Shown: positions 1 through 8,939 of the stretch, piece by piece
How the letters are laid out: each line of letters begins with the position of its first letter
Numbering within the stretch: the first letter of the stretch is position 1
Origin: an uncultured Acidimicrobiales bacterium
GTDB taxonomy: Bacteria > Actinomycetota > Acidimicrobiia > Acidimicrobiales > SZUA-35
Assembly: GCA_938002965.1 (NCBI GenBank)
Contig: CALKZY010000018.1
Span: forward strand, 62,001-126,000
Reading direction: 5' to 3'
Length of the DNA stretch: 64,000 nucleotides
Notes under the pieces: model-generated
The model's input: the letters and a program-made list of their open reading frames with translations, nothing else
What the model was told of the DNA's origin: nothing
The model's database searches: none
Made by a program: the position numbers and the translations under genes

Positions 1-234
1 GTCCAGCTGACCGGCGAACCAACCTCGCCCGATGTTAAAGGCGAAGAAGCCAATAAACAGAAGCAGTCCTAGGGCAACCACCGAGCGAACGATACGGAAA
101 ATGGCCGGCCTGGTGTTCACGTAATCGGCCTCGTCATCCCAGATCAGTTCGTCGTCGATGCGTCGGACGGGCATGTACTGCCCATCCGAGACTCGATCGC
201 GCTCGCTTCCATGCTGCTGATCAAGAATGCTCAC
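1..234 (-). CDS. mltG: Endolytic transglycosylase MltG, N-terminal part (runs off left edge)
   Basis: Only the first 78 residues are inside the window. They show about 45 hydrophilic residues, then one membrane segment (residues about 45-66, core VVALGLLLFIGFFAF), the inside-out single-pass layout of MltG/YceG proteins. MltG cuts nascent glycan strands at the inner membrane and sets glycan chain length. The catalytic YceG domain is outside the window, so identity rests on this N-terminus and on position directly after ruvX, where actinobacteria usually carry mltG. The GTG start at 232-234 was chosen because a TAGGAT -10 box lies exactly 6 bases upstream, which suggests a leaderless transcript. 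There is no convincing Shine-Dalgarno sequence. Confidence 0.62.
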   Translation of the reverse strand, partial: MSILDQQHGSERDRVSDGQYMPVRRIDDELIWDDEADYVNTRPAIFRIVRSVVALGLLLFIGFFAFNIGRGWFAGQLD

Positions 235-240
235 AAGTAA

Positions 241-246
241 ATCCTA
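241..246 (-). promoter_or_regulatory. Putative -10 box TAGGAT of leaderless mltG
   Basis: On the minus strand TAGGAT ends 6 bases before the GTG start of mltG, so transcription would begin at the start codon. The same spacing recurs at eight other starts in this window. No clear -35 element is visible. Confidence 0.45.
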
Positions 247-276
247 CTGGACGCCTAACAGCCTTTGACGGCATTC

Positions 277-741
277 TCAGCCATCGGCCGACGGACAGCC
301 GGAATCAATCCAGCTTTGCAGAATTACCGTCGCCGCAGTCTGATCAATGACCTGTCGCTGCCGCCGCGACGAGATCCCGGCTGCATGCAACGCCGATGCG
401 GCTTCAACGGTTGAGAGCCGTTCGTCGTGCAGCACAACATCAAGTGAGAGCTCGCTGTCAGCGATGAATCGTCGCAGCGCCTTCACCTCTCGGCGGATGG
501 ATCGAGCGGCCGGGCCCTCATCGCCGTCGAGCGAGCGCGGCAGCCCGACCACGATTGTGTCGACCTCCGCTACCTCGGCGATGTCCAGCAACTGCCGATG
601 TTCGGCCGGTCGGTCACCGCGACGCTTGACGGTGTCGTGAGGCGTGGCCAACACAGGTCCGGCATCAGACACAGCCACACCGATACGTCGCTCGCCAAGG
701 TCCAGGCCGAGTGCTCGCCTGCTAGCCGGCCGGTCCGTCAT
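277..741 (-). CDS. ruvX: RuvX/YqgF family nuclease, pre-16S rRNA processing
   Basis: A 154-residue RNase H-fold protein of the YqgF family, a putative Holliday-junction resolvase-like nuclease now mainly linked to maturation of the 16S rRNA 5' end. The N-terminal motif GLDLGERRIGVAVSD carries the first catalytic Asp, DERLSTVEA the central acidic residue, and DQTAATVILQSWID the C-terminal Asp. All three acidic positions of the family are present and the length is normal (about 140-160). It follows alaS by about 43 bases and precedes mltG, the usual actinobacterial order alaS-ruvX-mltG, so it is probably co-transcribed with alaS. Confidence 0.93.
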   Translation of the reverse strand: MTDRPASRRALGLDLGERRIGVAVSDAGPVLATPHDTVKRRGDRPAEHRQLLDIAEVAEVDTIVVGLPRSLDGDEGPAARSIRREVKALRRFIADSELSLDVVLHDERLSTVEAASALHAAGISSRRQRQVIDQTAATVILQSWIDSGCPSADG

Positions 742-784
742 GGTTGCGTTGCTCCAAGCCGACCAACGCTCCTACTAGTGGTGG

Positions 785-3364
785 TCAAGCGGACGAAATG
801 GTCGATCGGACGATCTCCAGCGCCTCGTCGATGCCCTCAGGATCTTTGCCCCCGGCCATAGCCAGATCGGCGCCCTTGCCGCCGCCGCCCTCGATCGCCT
901 TGGCGCTATCGGCCAGCAGATCGCCAGCGGTAACGGGACTCCCGTCGGCAACTGCCGCCACGAGGGCGGCCCCGCCGCCTGCCGGGGCGCCTCCGAGCAC
1001 AACAATGGAAACCCCATCGTGATTCCGCACAGCGACGGCCAGGTCCTTCAACTGATCGCGATCGATCTCATCGATGCGAGAAATGACTACCCCTTCGGCT
1101 GCAGCAGCGGCCAACTCGGTGGCTCGCCCTTGGGCCAGCTGGGTCTGAAGTTGCTTCACCTGTTTCTTGGTCTCGTCGAGCTCGCCAAGACGTTTGCCCA
1201 GACCTTCGAGCACGTCACCACGGGGGACGTTGAGCAACCCGGCGGCCTCGGTGATAACCGACTCCTCTTGTCGCAGAAGGTCAATGGCACCCGATCCGGT
1301 CACAGCCTCCACCCGACGGAGGTTTGAGCCGATCGAGCCCTCGGACACGATCTTGATCAGGCCGATGTCACCCAGTGCTTTGACATGGGTCCCGCCACAG
1401 AACTCGAGTGTGGGCCCAGCTACGAGAACACGGACCCGTTCGCCATACTTGTCGCCGAAGAAGGCAATGGCACCCATCTCTTCGGCTTCGTTCTTGGTCA
1501 TTTCCGGATGGTCGACACCTGGGTTGGACAGAACCTCGGCGTTGACCAGATCCTCGATTTGGGCCACCTGCTCGGCCGTCACCGGTTCGAAGTGGCTGAA
1601 GTCGAACCGCAGGCGGTCGGGCGCTACCAGCGACCCTTGCTGTTGAACATGATCGCCCAGGATCTCGCGTAGAGCCCAGTGCAGCAAGTGGGTGCCGGTG
1701 TGGTTGCGCCTGATGGCATCGCGCCGCTGGGTGTCAACTGTCAATGTGGCGGCCTGGCCGGCCAACAAGTCGCCTTCGGTGATTCGAACGACATGACGGT
1801 GAACGCCGGGAACGGCGTACACGGTGTCGATCACTTCAGCCTTTCCGGTGTCGGTCACGATCGATCCGGTGTCGCCGATCTGACCGCCAGACTCTGCGTA
1901 GAACGGGGTGCGGTCAAAAAAGACCGAGACTGTTTTGGTGCCGATCCCGGTTACCAACTGAACCATTGCCGCCACATCCACAAGCTCATCACGGCCGACG
2001 AAGTCGGTTACGCCGTTGCCCTCGACCATGGCTTGAACCTGCTCGAAGTCGGCGGCGACCACCACGCCTTTGCGAGCCGCCTTGGCACGGGATCGTTGCT
2101 CGGCCATCGCCTCATCGAAACCGGGGCGGTCAACGCTCATGCCCCGCTCGACTACAACTTCTTCGGTCACTTCAAACGGGAACCCGTAGGTGTCGTGAAG
2201 CATGAATGCCACCGACCCGGGCAGGTCGCCGCCTTCAGGAACCTCGGCCAGGTGCTCGTCCAGAATTGACGATCCGGTAGCCAGCGTCTTGCGGAACTGA
2301 ATCTCCTCCCGCTCAACCACCGAGCGAATCAGCTCGTGGGTTGTCTGGAGTTGCGGGTAGTCCTCGCCCATAATGTCGACTACGGCGTCAACCAACTTGG
2401 CAGTGACCAGATCTTCTACGCCGAGTAGATAGGCAAATCGAATGCCGCGGCGCATGATGCGACGCAGCACGTAGCCCCGGTCCTCGTTTGAGGGAAAGAC
2501 GCCGTCGCTGATGAGAAACGCCATCGTTCGAGCGTGCTCGGCCAAGACCCGCAGAGCGAGGTCCGATCGATCGTTGTTGCCTAGTTGATAACCGGTGATC
2601 TCTTCGGCGGCGGAGATCAGGGCTGCCATCTCGTCTATCTCGAAGACCGAGTCTTTCTCCTGAAGGACCGCCAGTATTCGTTCAAGACCAGCTCCGGTGT
2701 CGATGGATGGCTTGGGTAGTGGCGTCGACTCACCTGCCTCGTCGGTCTCGAATTGCATGAAGACCAGATTCCAGATCTCGACAAATCGGTCTTCGTCACC
2801 GTGGGCTGGTCCGCCATCCTCGCCGTACTTCGGACCCTTATCCCAAAAGATCTCCGAGCATGGACCGTTTGGGCCGGTGTCGGCCATTCGCCACCAGTTG
2901 TCCTCGTCCAGTCGCTGAATTCTCTCGGCCGGGATTCCCACGCTGTCGCGCCAGATCTCAGCGGCCTCATCGTCGGTCAAGTGGACGGTCACCCAGAGAC
3001 GCTCAGGATCAAGGCCGAGCACCTCGGTGACAAACTCCCAGGCCATAGCAATGGCCTCGGGTTTGAAGTAGTCACCGAAACTGAAGTTGCCCATCATCTC
3101 GAAGAAGGTCAGATGGCGGGCAGTGCGACCCACTTCATCGAGGTCGTTATGTTTGCCTCCGGCCCGAACGCACTTTTGTACCGTTACCGCCCGGCGGTGC
3201 TCAGGTACTTCCTCTCCGAGGAAGTAGGACTTGAACGGCACCATGCCTGAATTGACGAACAGCAGCGTCTGATCATGGGGAATGAGACTCGCTGACGGCA
3301 ACCGCTGATGGTCGCGACCGACGAAGTAGTCGGTAAATGCCTTCCGGAGTTCTTTAGCCTTCAT
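785..3364 (-). CDS. alaS: Alanine--tRNA ligase
   Basis: Class II aminoacyl-tRNA synthetase that charges tRNA-Ala, about 859 residues from the chosen start. The N-terminal catalytic domain begins MKAKELRKAFTDYF and has the class II block RHLTFFEMMGNFSFGDYF. The editing domain has the zinc motif HTGTHLLH (near residue 555) and CGGTH (near 657), so Ser/Gly proofreading should be intact. The C-terminal oligomerisation (C-Ala) domain is complete. The open frame extends 15 codons upstream, but homologues start at MKAKEL. A TAGTCT hexamer 10 bases before this ATG fits a near-leaderless mRNA. An upstream ATG at 3400 has GGGAG only 2 bases away, too close to be useful. Confidence 0.96.
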   Translation of the reverse strand: MKAKELRKAFTDYFVGRDHQRLPSASLIPHDQTLLFVNSGMVPFKSYFLGEEVPEHRRAVTVQKCVRAGGKHNDLDEVGRTARHLTFFEMMGNFSFGDYFKPEAIAMAWEFVTEVLGLDPERLWVTVHLTDDEAAEIWRDSVGIPAERIQRLDEDNWWRMADTGPNGPCSEIFWDKGPKYGEDGGPAHGDEDRFVEIWNLVFMQFETDEAGESTPLPKPSIDTGAGLERILAVLQEKDSVFEIDEMAALISAAEEITGYQLGNNDRSDLALRVLAEHARTMAFLISDGVFPSNEDRGYVLRRIMRRGIRFAYLLGVEDLVTAKLVDAVVDIMGEDYPQLQTTHELIRSVVEREEIQFRKTLATGSSILDEHLAEVPEGGDLPGSVAFMLHDTYGFPFEVTEEVVVERGMSVDRPGFDEAMAEQRSRAKAARKGVVVAADFEQVQAMVEGNGVTDFVGRDELVDVAAMVQLVTGIGTKTVSVFFDRTPFYAESGGQIGDTGSIVTDTGKAEVIDTVYAVPGVHRHVVRITEGDLLAGQAATLTVDTQRRDAIRRNHTGTHLLHWALREILGDHVQQQGSLVAPDRLRFDFSHFEPVTAEQVAQIEDLVNAEVLSNPGVDHPEMTKNEAEEMGAIAFFGDKYGERVRVLVAGPTLEFCGGTHVKALGDIGLIKIVSEGSIGSNLRRVEAVTGSGAIDLLRQEESVITEAAGLLNVPRGDVLEGLGKRLGELDETKKQVKQLQTQLAQGRATELAAAAAEGVVISRIDEIDRDQLKDLAVAVRNHDGVSIVVLGGAPAGGGAALVAAVADGSPVTAGDLLADSAKAIEGGGGKGADLAMAGGKDPEGIDEALEIVRSTISSA

Positions 3365-3494
3365 AGTGCAATCCAGACTATCGAAGGCCGGATGCGCCAT
3401 GACTCCCAATTAAGCTAGTTCGGTTTGCTGAGGTCCCTGCAGTACGGGTCGAGCGGGCCGCAATCTCGCTCGTGATACTAGAGACACCAGGACT

Positions 3495-4103
3495 CTAGAG
3501 GTCCCAGGGTTTTTCAAGTGACCGGTAGGTTCGGCGGACTCGCCGAGGCTTGACTGGTCGTGTCAGCCGATGGCGGAATCTACCTCGCGGGGTCTCGGAC
3601 GGGACTTGATTCCAGACCTCGTCACCTTCATGGCCGGAGTCGCCTCCGTCGCGCTCATGTCGGGAGTCGAGAAGTGATAGATCGGCCCGCCGGTGGTCGC
3701 CCCTGGAGCGGTGATAGTCGGACCACAGCTGACGCTCAAGCTCGTCGCGCTCGCTACGAATGTCGCCTCGAGCCGTCCGCCGCCACTCCGAGACCGAGCG
3801 TCGATACTGATCGACCAGCCGCAACGAATCACTGGCCGTTCCCGCAGCGGAGCGCGAGACCCCGGCCGCCTTCCGAGCCGAGCGCCCGGCAACCATGGCT
3901 GTACCCACAACTCGGAGCGGGTCACCTGGGGCGTCCTTCAAGGCCGAAACGACAGATTCAGGCATTTTCTCGGCAGCTTCGGTTGTTGCTTCGTCGATTC
4001 TGCGTTGCCCCCCAAGCCGAGCCAGTGATCGGAGGGCAGCCACTACCGCCACCCATCCGAAACGACGCAACACGGTGCGAAAGATCCAACGGAAGAAGAA
4101 CAT
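3495..4103 (-). CDS. Small basic protein of the alaS operon (DUF6167-like position), function unknown
   Basis: A 202-residue protein of unknown function. The N-terminus has a short hydrophobic stretch (about residues 12-28) next to RRFGW, followed by an Ala-rich helical region and a very Arg-rich tail. Position between a DUF948 protein and alaS matches the place where streptomycetes and relatives encode a small DUF6167 membrane-associated protein, so it may be a divergent member. I could not confirm this from motifs. It lies 19 bases after the DUF948 gene and is probably in the same operon. The C-terminal 80 residues look poorly conserved. A short inverted repeat (CTAGAG ... CTCTAG, 3477-3498) sits at its stop codon. 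Confidence 0.6.
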   Translation of the reverse strand: MFFFRWIFRTVLRRFGWVAVVAALRSLARLGGQRRIDEATTEAAEKMPESVVSALKDAPGDPLRVVGTAMVAGRSARKAAGVSRSAAGTASDSLRLVDQYRRSVSEWRRTARGDIRSERDELERQLWSDYHRSRGDHRRADLSLLDSRHERDGGDSGHEGDEVWNQVPSETPRGRFRHRLTRPVKPRRVRRTYRSLEKPWDL

Positions 4104-4122
4104 CAGAGCATCGACCTCAGGC

Positions 4123-4563
4123 TCATCGCTTACGCCTTCCTCGACGATCGTCTGACTGGGGAAGGGAAATCGTCTCGTTGTTTTGGAGGCTCTGGTTGCC
4201 CTGAGACTTGCGACCTCGCAGCAGCTTCCGGGCCACCCGGCCGGTTCCGGATGCGACCGCCAAGGTTCTAATCACGGGATCCTGAACTGCCTCATGGGTA
4301 CGTCTCGTCGTTTCCGATATAGCAGTTGTCGCCTGATCAGCTCGATCAAGAACAATGTCAACCTTGTCTAGCTCAGCGTCGGCGTCGGCCACGAGCTGAC
4401 GGAGTTCGGTGAACGCAGCCACCCCTTCGGAGCGAAGGTGGGTGGCTGTTTCCTCCAGCTTGGCCAGGGTGTTGTTCAAGTTGTTTACCGCCGTAATGAG
4501 AAACACCGCAGCGACAACAACCGCTATGGCAACTACCACAGATGCAAAATCGATGATGGTCAA
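4123..4563 (-). CDS. DUF948 family membrane protein
   Basis: About 146 residues. An N-terminal membrane helix (FASVVVAIAVVVAAVFLITAV) is followed directly by a helical heptad-like region (NNLNNTLAKLEETATHLRSEG ... ELRQLVADADAELDKVDIVLDRADQ), the layout of DUF948 proteins, which are membrane-anchored coiled coils of unknown role. The real start is a TTG at 4561-4563, not the far upstream ATG inside rarA: GGGGAGG lies 4 bases before it, and its TTGA overlaps the rarA stop codon TGA, implying translational coupling. DUF948 genes sit upstream of alaS in many actinobacteria, which supports the assignment. Confidence 0.8.
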   Translation of the reverse strand: MTIIDFASVVVAIAVVVAAVFLITAVNNLNNTLAKLEETATHLRSEGVAAFTELRQLVADADAELDKVDIVLDRADQATTAISETTRRTHEAVQDPVIRTLAVASGTGRVARKLLRGRKSQGNQSLQNNETISLPQSDDRRGRRKR

Positions 4564-5942
4564 TCGGCCTCCCCAAGCGGAGCGTCGTCGTCTCGCCTTC
4601 GGGTCCACTCCTCCACACCGTCTCTCAACGTGGGCCGGTAGTACCTTCGTGAGGCAAGCTCCTCGGGAATGTAGCCCTGATCGACCCATCCCTCGGGATA
4701 GTCGTGAGGATACCGGTAACCAACGCCGTGCCCCAGCGATTCGGCCCCACGATACGAGCCGTCGCGTAGATGCAACGGCACTTCGCCCGCCGGCTCACGC
4801 TGGACATCGGACATGGCCTCTTTGAATCCCTTGTAGGCCGAGTTCGACTTCGGGGCGGTTGCCAGATGGACGGTGGCGTGAGCCAGGTTGATGCCGGCCT
4901 CGGGCAGACCGACGTAGTCGACGGCCCGGGCAGCGCCGATGGCCACGGTTAGAGCATTGGGGTCGGCCATACCAACGTCTTCGGAGGCTGATATGACCAA
5001 GCGACGGGCCAGGAACCTCGGATCTTCACCGGCGGTGATCATTCTCGCCAGCCAATACAGGGCGGCATCGGGATCACTCCCCCGAATGCTCTTTATGAAT
5101 GCGCTGATTACGTCGTAGTGCTCATCTCGCCCGTAGCGAAGCGCCTTCAGGTCGCTCGCTGCCTCGGCATCGGCCAGAGTGACTTCGATGCCGGTTATCG
5201 ACGTCGTTGCCGGTGCCTGGGCGCCAGCGTCGAGTTGATTCCTATGTGCAGCCTCGACCTCCTGGCGGCGAGCATCGGCTAAAGCCACAGCCGTCTCCAG
5301 CGTTGTCAGAGCCTGTCGTCCGTCACCGACAGCTCGTGAGACCAGATGATCTATGGCTTCATCGCTAGCGGTCGCACCCTCGAACTCGATCCCGCGTCGC
5401 AGCAGGGTGGTCACAGCGTCGTCGTCCAAAGGTTCCAACCGAAACAAGGTCGAACGGCTCCGCAGCGGGCCGTTGACCTCGAAAAACGGATTCTCAGTGG
5501 TAGCCCCGATCAGGGTTATCACCCCGGACTCAACGGCGGGCAACAGCGCATCTTGCTGAGCCTTGTTGAACCTGTGGACCTCATCCAAAAACAGGATCGT
5601 GCCTTGACCGTGAGCCCCCAATCGTTCCTCGGCGTCGGCAATTACCTGCCGAACATCTTTCACCGTGGCATTCACCGCCGATAGTTGAACGAAGTTCTTG
5701 GCCGATGCTGTAGCCAGCAAACGAGCCAGGGTTGTCTTTCCCGTTCCAGCGGGACCCCAGAGGATTACCGATGCAAGACGGTCAACGTTCAACAAGCGGC
5801 GCAACGGACCCTGCTCTCCGAGCAGGTGTTCCTGACCGACCACATCATCCAGCGACGTCGGCCGCATCCGGTCCGCCAGTGGCGACCTGGAGCGCAAGCG
5901 CTCCTCAGCGGCGGCGGCGAACAGATTCGATGCACCAGACAT
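4560..5942 (-). CDS. rarA: Replication-associated recombination protein RarA/MgsA (AAA+ ATPase)
   Basis: A 460-residue AAA+ ATPase of the RarA/MgsA/WRNIP1 family, which acts at stalled replication forks and binds SSB and single-stranded ends. Visible motifs are Walker A GPAGTGKTTLA, Walker B ILFLDEVHRF, sensor 1 GATTENPFF, and the family-specific C-terminal segment DPDAALYWLARMITAGEDP. The start at 5942 (MSGASNLFAAAAEE) is chosen over an upstream start because GGAGG lies 10 bases before it and the longer version adds 31 low-quality residues. It diverges from the plus-strand gene at 6010, so both promoters lie in the 67 bases between them. Confidence 0.94.
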   Translation of the reverse strand: MSGASNLFAAAAEERLRSRSPLADRMRPTSLDDVVGQEHLLGEQGPLRRLLNVDRLASVILWGPAGTGKTTLARLLATASAKNFVQLSAVNATVKDVRQVIADAEERLGAHGQGTILFLDEVHRFNKAQQDALLPAVESGVITLIGATTENPFFEVNGPLRSRSTLFRLEPLDDDAVTTLLRRGIEFEGATASDEAIDHLVSRAVGDGRQALTTLETAVALADARRQEVEAAHRNQLDAGAQAPATTSITGIEVTLADAEAASDLKALRYGRDEHYDVISAFIKSIRGSDPDAALYWLARMITAGEDPRFLARRLVISASEDVGMADPNALTVAIGAARAVDYVGLPEAGINLAHATVHLATAPKSNSAYKGFKEAMSDVQREPAGEVPLHLRDGSYRGAESLGHGVGYRYPHDYPEGWVDQGYIPEELASRRYYRPTLRDGVEEWTRRRDDDAPLGEAD

Positions 5943-6009
5943 GCGCTGCGACCTCCGAGACCCAAATGACAACCGCACCCCAGATCCTACACAAGCCAGG
6001 AGATAACTC

Positions 6010-7206
6010 GTGACCGCAGGATCACTGCTCACCATCCTGTTCTACACATGGCTGATCATCAGCGCCGCAGTAGCGGTTGTCTGGTATCGCCGAAGAGCAA
6101 AGAGTCGAGCTGAGACGCAACGCAGCAGACTTCGGGAGCTCAACGAACGTGATGCAGAACGACGATCGAGTACTACCGAGTCGGAGGCCAAGTCGCAGAT
6201 GGTGGCGGCCGGGGCCGTTGCCTCCACGGGGCTGGCCGACCACAATGGCGCCACCGAGCTGGGCGAGACTCCGTCGGCCATCGATCTGAACGACTTCATC
6301 TTTGAATCCGATGAGAACGTCGAGGAGAACCCCGAGTCCGAGTCGGTCGACGATGAACCAGGCGACACCCACTTCACCGACGGTATGGACACCGACGAGA
6401 TCGACGTTCCGACCAACGACGAAGCCGACCACGAACTCTCTGACGCCGACTCGATTGACGACGCCGATGACGAGCTGAGTCTTGAGAGCACCGTCCACGA
6501 CGACGAGCCTCTCGATGACGGACTGTCAATCAACGACCTTAAATCTGACCTCGACGATACTCCCCTCTCCGACGATGAGCGGCCCGACGGTGACTTGGCG
6601 GACAGTGACCTGTCGTTGGCTGATAACGAAGCTCGCGAGGTGGAAGAGTACGAGGACGACTCATCGGACGATGACCAGATCTTGGATGACAGTGACAAAT
6701 CGATTGACAGTGACAAATCGATTGATAGTAATAAATCAGACAACGGCGCTTCAGACGACGTCGAACAGCAACAGGAACCTGGCACCGATCGGCTAGTGCT
6801 CGGTTCCCTTCCCATCGACGACGACCAAGCTGCACCCGACCTAGCCGGACTCCTCACCGAATTCGATCTTCCCTACGATCTTGAACCGCTGGGGGACACC
6901 AGGTCCGAGGACAGCGAACTCGGAGGCCATGTTGCGCTTGTAAGCGAGCACGGCGAGCCAGCCGAGGTCGGCACGGCTCTGGCCGACGCCCTGGTCGATA
7001 TCGGCTACAACTTCGAACCTGTCGGACACGACCGGGGCCTGGCCAAGCGAGGAAGCGATCTGATCGCCTTGCGAATCATCCCCGAGGTCGGGGTATCGGA
7101 TGTTGCCGAGCGATACTCCCAGGCCGAGGTCAGCGCATCATCAATGGTGATCGAAATGTGGTCAGGTCAAGCCGCCGTGGAAGCGAGCGCAACCAGCGAC
7201 CGCTAG
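6010..7206 (+). CDS. Membrane-anchored, highly acidic low-complexity protein, function unknown
   Basis: A 398-residue protein of unknown function. An N-terminal helix (residues about 5-26, LLTILFYTWLIISAAVAVVW) is followed by a basic stop-transfer region RRRAKSRAETQRSRLRELNERD, so the rest is probably cytoplasmic. Residues about 90-260 are almost entirely Asp, Glu and Ser and include three copies of an SDKSID unit. The last 130 residues are ordered in composition and contain two related halves (LLTEFDLPYDLEPLG and LVDIGYNFEPVGHD), perhaps a small repeated domain. The GTG start has AGGAG 7 bases upstream. It runs against the surrounding minus-strand operons and overlaps the 3' end of aspS by 4 bases. 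I recognise no family. Confidence 0.75.
   Translation: MTAGSLLTILFYTWLIISAAVAVVWYRRRAKSRAETQRSRLRELNERDAERRSSTTESEAKSQMVAAGAVASTGLADHNGATELGETPSAIDLNDFIFESDENVEENPESESVDDEPGDTHFTDGMDTDEIDVPTNDEADHELSDADSIDDADDELSLESTVHDDEPLDDGLSINDLKSDLDDTPLSDDERPDGDLADSDLSLADNEAREVEEYEDDSSDDDQILDDSDKSIDSDKSIDSNKSDNGASDDVEQQQEPGTDRLVLGSLPIDDDQAAPDLAGLLTEFDLPYDLEPLGDTRSEDSELGGHVALVSEHGEPAEVGTALADALVDIGYNFEPVGHDRGLAKRGSDLIALRIIPEVGVSDVAERYSQAEVSASSMVIEMWSGQAAVEASATSDR
6688..6741 (+). repeat. Three 18-bp in-frame tandem repeats in the acidic gene
   Basis: Units at 6688-6705, 6706-6723 and 6724-6741. The first two are identical (GACAGTGACAAATCGATT) and the third is diverged. They encode DSDKSI-type hexapeptides, and copy-number change would keep the frame. 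The block is more AT-rich than its surroundings. Confidence 0.85.
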
Positions 7207-8939
7207 TCGATCGGCGGGGGCAGAACGGCTAGACCTAACTCCGAAAGCTGCGGCTCATCGACCAGACCTGGCGCGCCGGTCATCGGATCGAGACCTGACT
7301 GCGGCTTCGGGAAAGCAATGACTTCTCGAATGTTCTCTTCGCCGGCAAGAATGGCGGCCAAACGCTCGAGGCCATAGGCAAACCCGCCGTGAGGTGGGGC
7401 GCCGTATTTGAACGGGTTCAGGAAGAATCCGAAACGCTCCTCTGCCTCGGTTCGGCTGATACCAAGGACATCGAAAACGCGCCGCTGTAGATCGGGGTCG
7501 TGGATTCTGATGCTGCCGGAACCCAACTCCCAGCCGTTCAGAACGAGGTCGTAGGCCCACGCCCGAACCTTTGTTGGGTCGGTGTCGAAAAGCTCGATGT
7601 CCTCAGGGTGAGGATGGCAGAATGGGTGATGTCCAGGACGGGGCTGACCAGTGGTGCCGTCGACCCCTACGAACAGCGGGAAGTCGACCACCCATACGTA
7701 GCGGTACGGTCCTTGGCTGACCGGTGGACGACCCATCCGGTTGCGCAACTCGCCCAGTACCTCACAAGTTGTGAGCCAGTCATCGGCGATCATCAACAAC
7801 AGGTCGCCTTCGTTGGCGTCGAGTCGTTTGGCGAGCTCGTGTTGCTCCGACTCGGACATGAATTTGGCAACCGGCGAGTCGAAGCTACCGTCTGCCCCAA
7901 CTTTGATCCAGACCATACCTTTGGCCCCGAACGACTTTGCCGTGTCTGTCAACGCATCCAGCTTGTTGCGGCCCCAATCGGCGGCCGCTCCGGGGGCGTT
8001 CAGCCCCTTAATCGACTCAGCGGTGGCGAAAGCTTTGAAATCGGTGGCGGAGAAGACATCAGTCAACTCCTCCAGCTCCATCTCGAACCGCAGATCCGGC
8101 TTGTCCGAACCAAAGCGGTTCATGGCTTCGTGCCAGGTAATTCGAGGAATCTCGTCCGGCCGGGTGCCGGTGACGGCTTCCGCCGCATCCAACACTGACA
8201 CCTCGACGGCGGAAAGAACATCGTCGACCTCGACGAAGCTCATCTCCATATCGAGCTGCATGAACTCATACTGGCGATCGGCCCGGAGATCTTCGTCACG
8301 AAGACATCGGGCAATCTGGAAATATCGATCGAGCCCCGACACCATAAGCAACTGCTTGTACAACTGGGGGGACTGCGGGAGAGCGTAGAACGAGCCTGGC
8401 CGCTGGCGCGACGGAACGATGAACTCCCGTGCCCCTTCCGGCGTGGTCGGCATCAGCATCGGCGTTTCAACCTCTACAAAGCCCTGGTTGACCATGGCAG
8501 AACGTACCGCAGCGTTCACCTGGGAACGCACCCGCAGGTTGCGCTGCATGCGCGGCCGACGGAGGTCCAAATATCGGTGGCGCAGCCTGACCATTTCGTC
8601 GACGTCGTCAGCTCGATCGTCCATCGGGAACGGAGGAGGCTCGGCGATCGACAGCATGTTCACTTCGGCATTGGTGATTTCTACCTGGCCGGTCGAGAGG
8701 TTGTCATTGATGGTCCCCTCGGGCCGCTGAGTCACAGTGCCGGAGATCTCCAGTACGTACTCGCTGCGAACGTCAACGGAGTTGTCGACCACACACTGAA
8801 TGACGCCAGAGTGGTCGCGCAGGTCGACGAACGCCAAATGTTCGCCGTGCTCGCGGCGACGATTGACCCATCCGCAAACCACGACTTGTCGGCCGATATC
8901 ACTCTGAGTCAGCTCGCCGCAAAGGTGGGTTCGCTTCAT
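7203..8939 (-). CDS. aspS: Aspartate--tRNA ligase, probably non-discriminating (Asp/Asn)
   Basis: A 578-residue bacterial-type class IIb synthetase with an N-terminal OB-fold anticodon-binding domain, the catalytic core (motif 2 FQIARCLRDEDLRADRQYEF, motif 3 GLERLAAIL) and the bacterial GAD insertion. Two residues used to separate discriminating from non-discriminating enzymes point to the latter: His in REHGEH and Gly in RPEGTIN, where E. coli has Leu and Lys. If so, it also makes Asp-tRNA-Asn for repair by GatCAB. That is inference from known AspRS work, not proved here. Its ATGA start overlaps the hisS stop, so the two are translationally coupled. Confidence 0.96.
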   Translation of the reverse strand: MKRTHLCGELTQSDIGRQVVVCGWVNRRREHGEHLAFVDLRDHSGVIQCVVDNSVDVRSEYVLEISGTVTQRPEGTINDNLSTGQVEITNAEVNMLSIAEPPPFPMDDRADDVDEMVRLRHRYLDLRRPRMQRNLRVRSQVNAAVRSAMVNQGFVEVETPMLMPTTPEGAREFIVPSRQRPGSFYALPQSPQLYKQLLMVSGLDRYFQIARCLRDEDLRADRQYEFMQLDMEMSFVEVDDVLSAVEVSVLDAAEAVTGTRPDEIPRITWHEAMNRFGSDKPDLRFEMELEELTDVFSATDFKAFATAESIKGLNAPGAAADWGRNKLDALTDTAKSFGAKGMVWIKVGADGSFDSPVAKFMSESEQHELAKRLDANEGDLLLMIADDWLTTCEVLGELRNRMGRPPVSQGPYRYVWVVDFPLFVGVDGTTGQPRPGHHPFCHPHPEDIELFDTDPTKVRAWAYDLVLNGWELGSGSIRIHDPDLQRRVFDVLGISRTEAEERFGFFLNPFKYGAPPHGGFAYGLERLAAILAGEENIREVIAFPKPQSGLDPMTGAPGLVDEPQLSELGLAVLPPPID

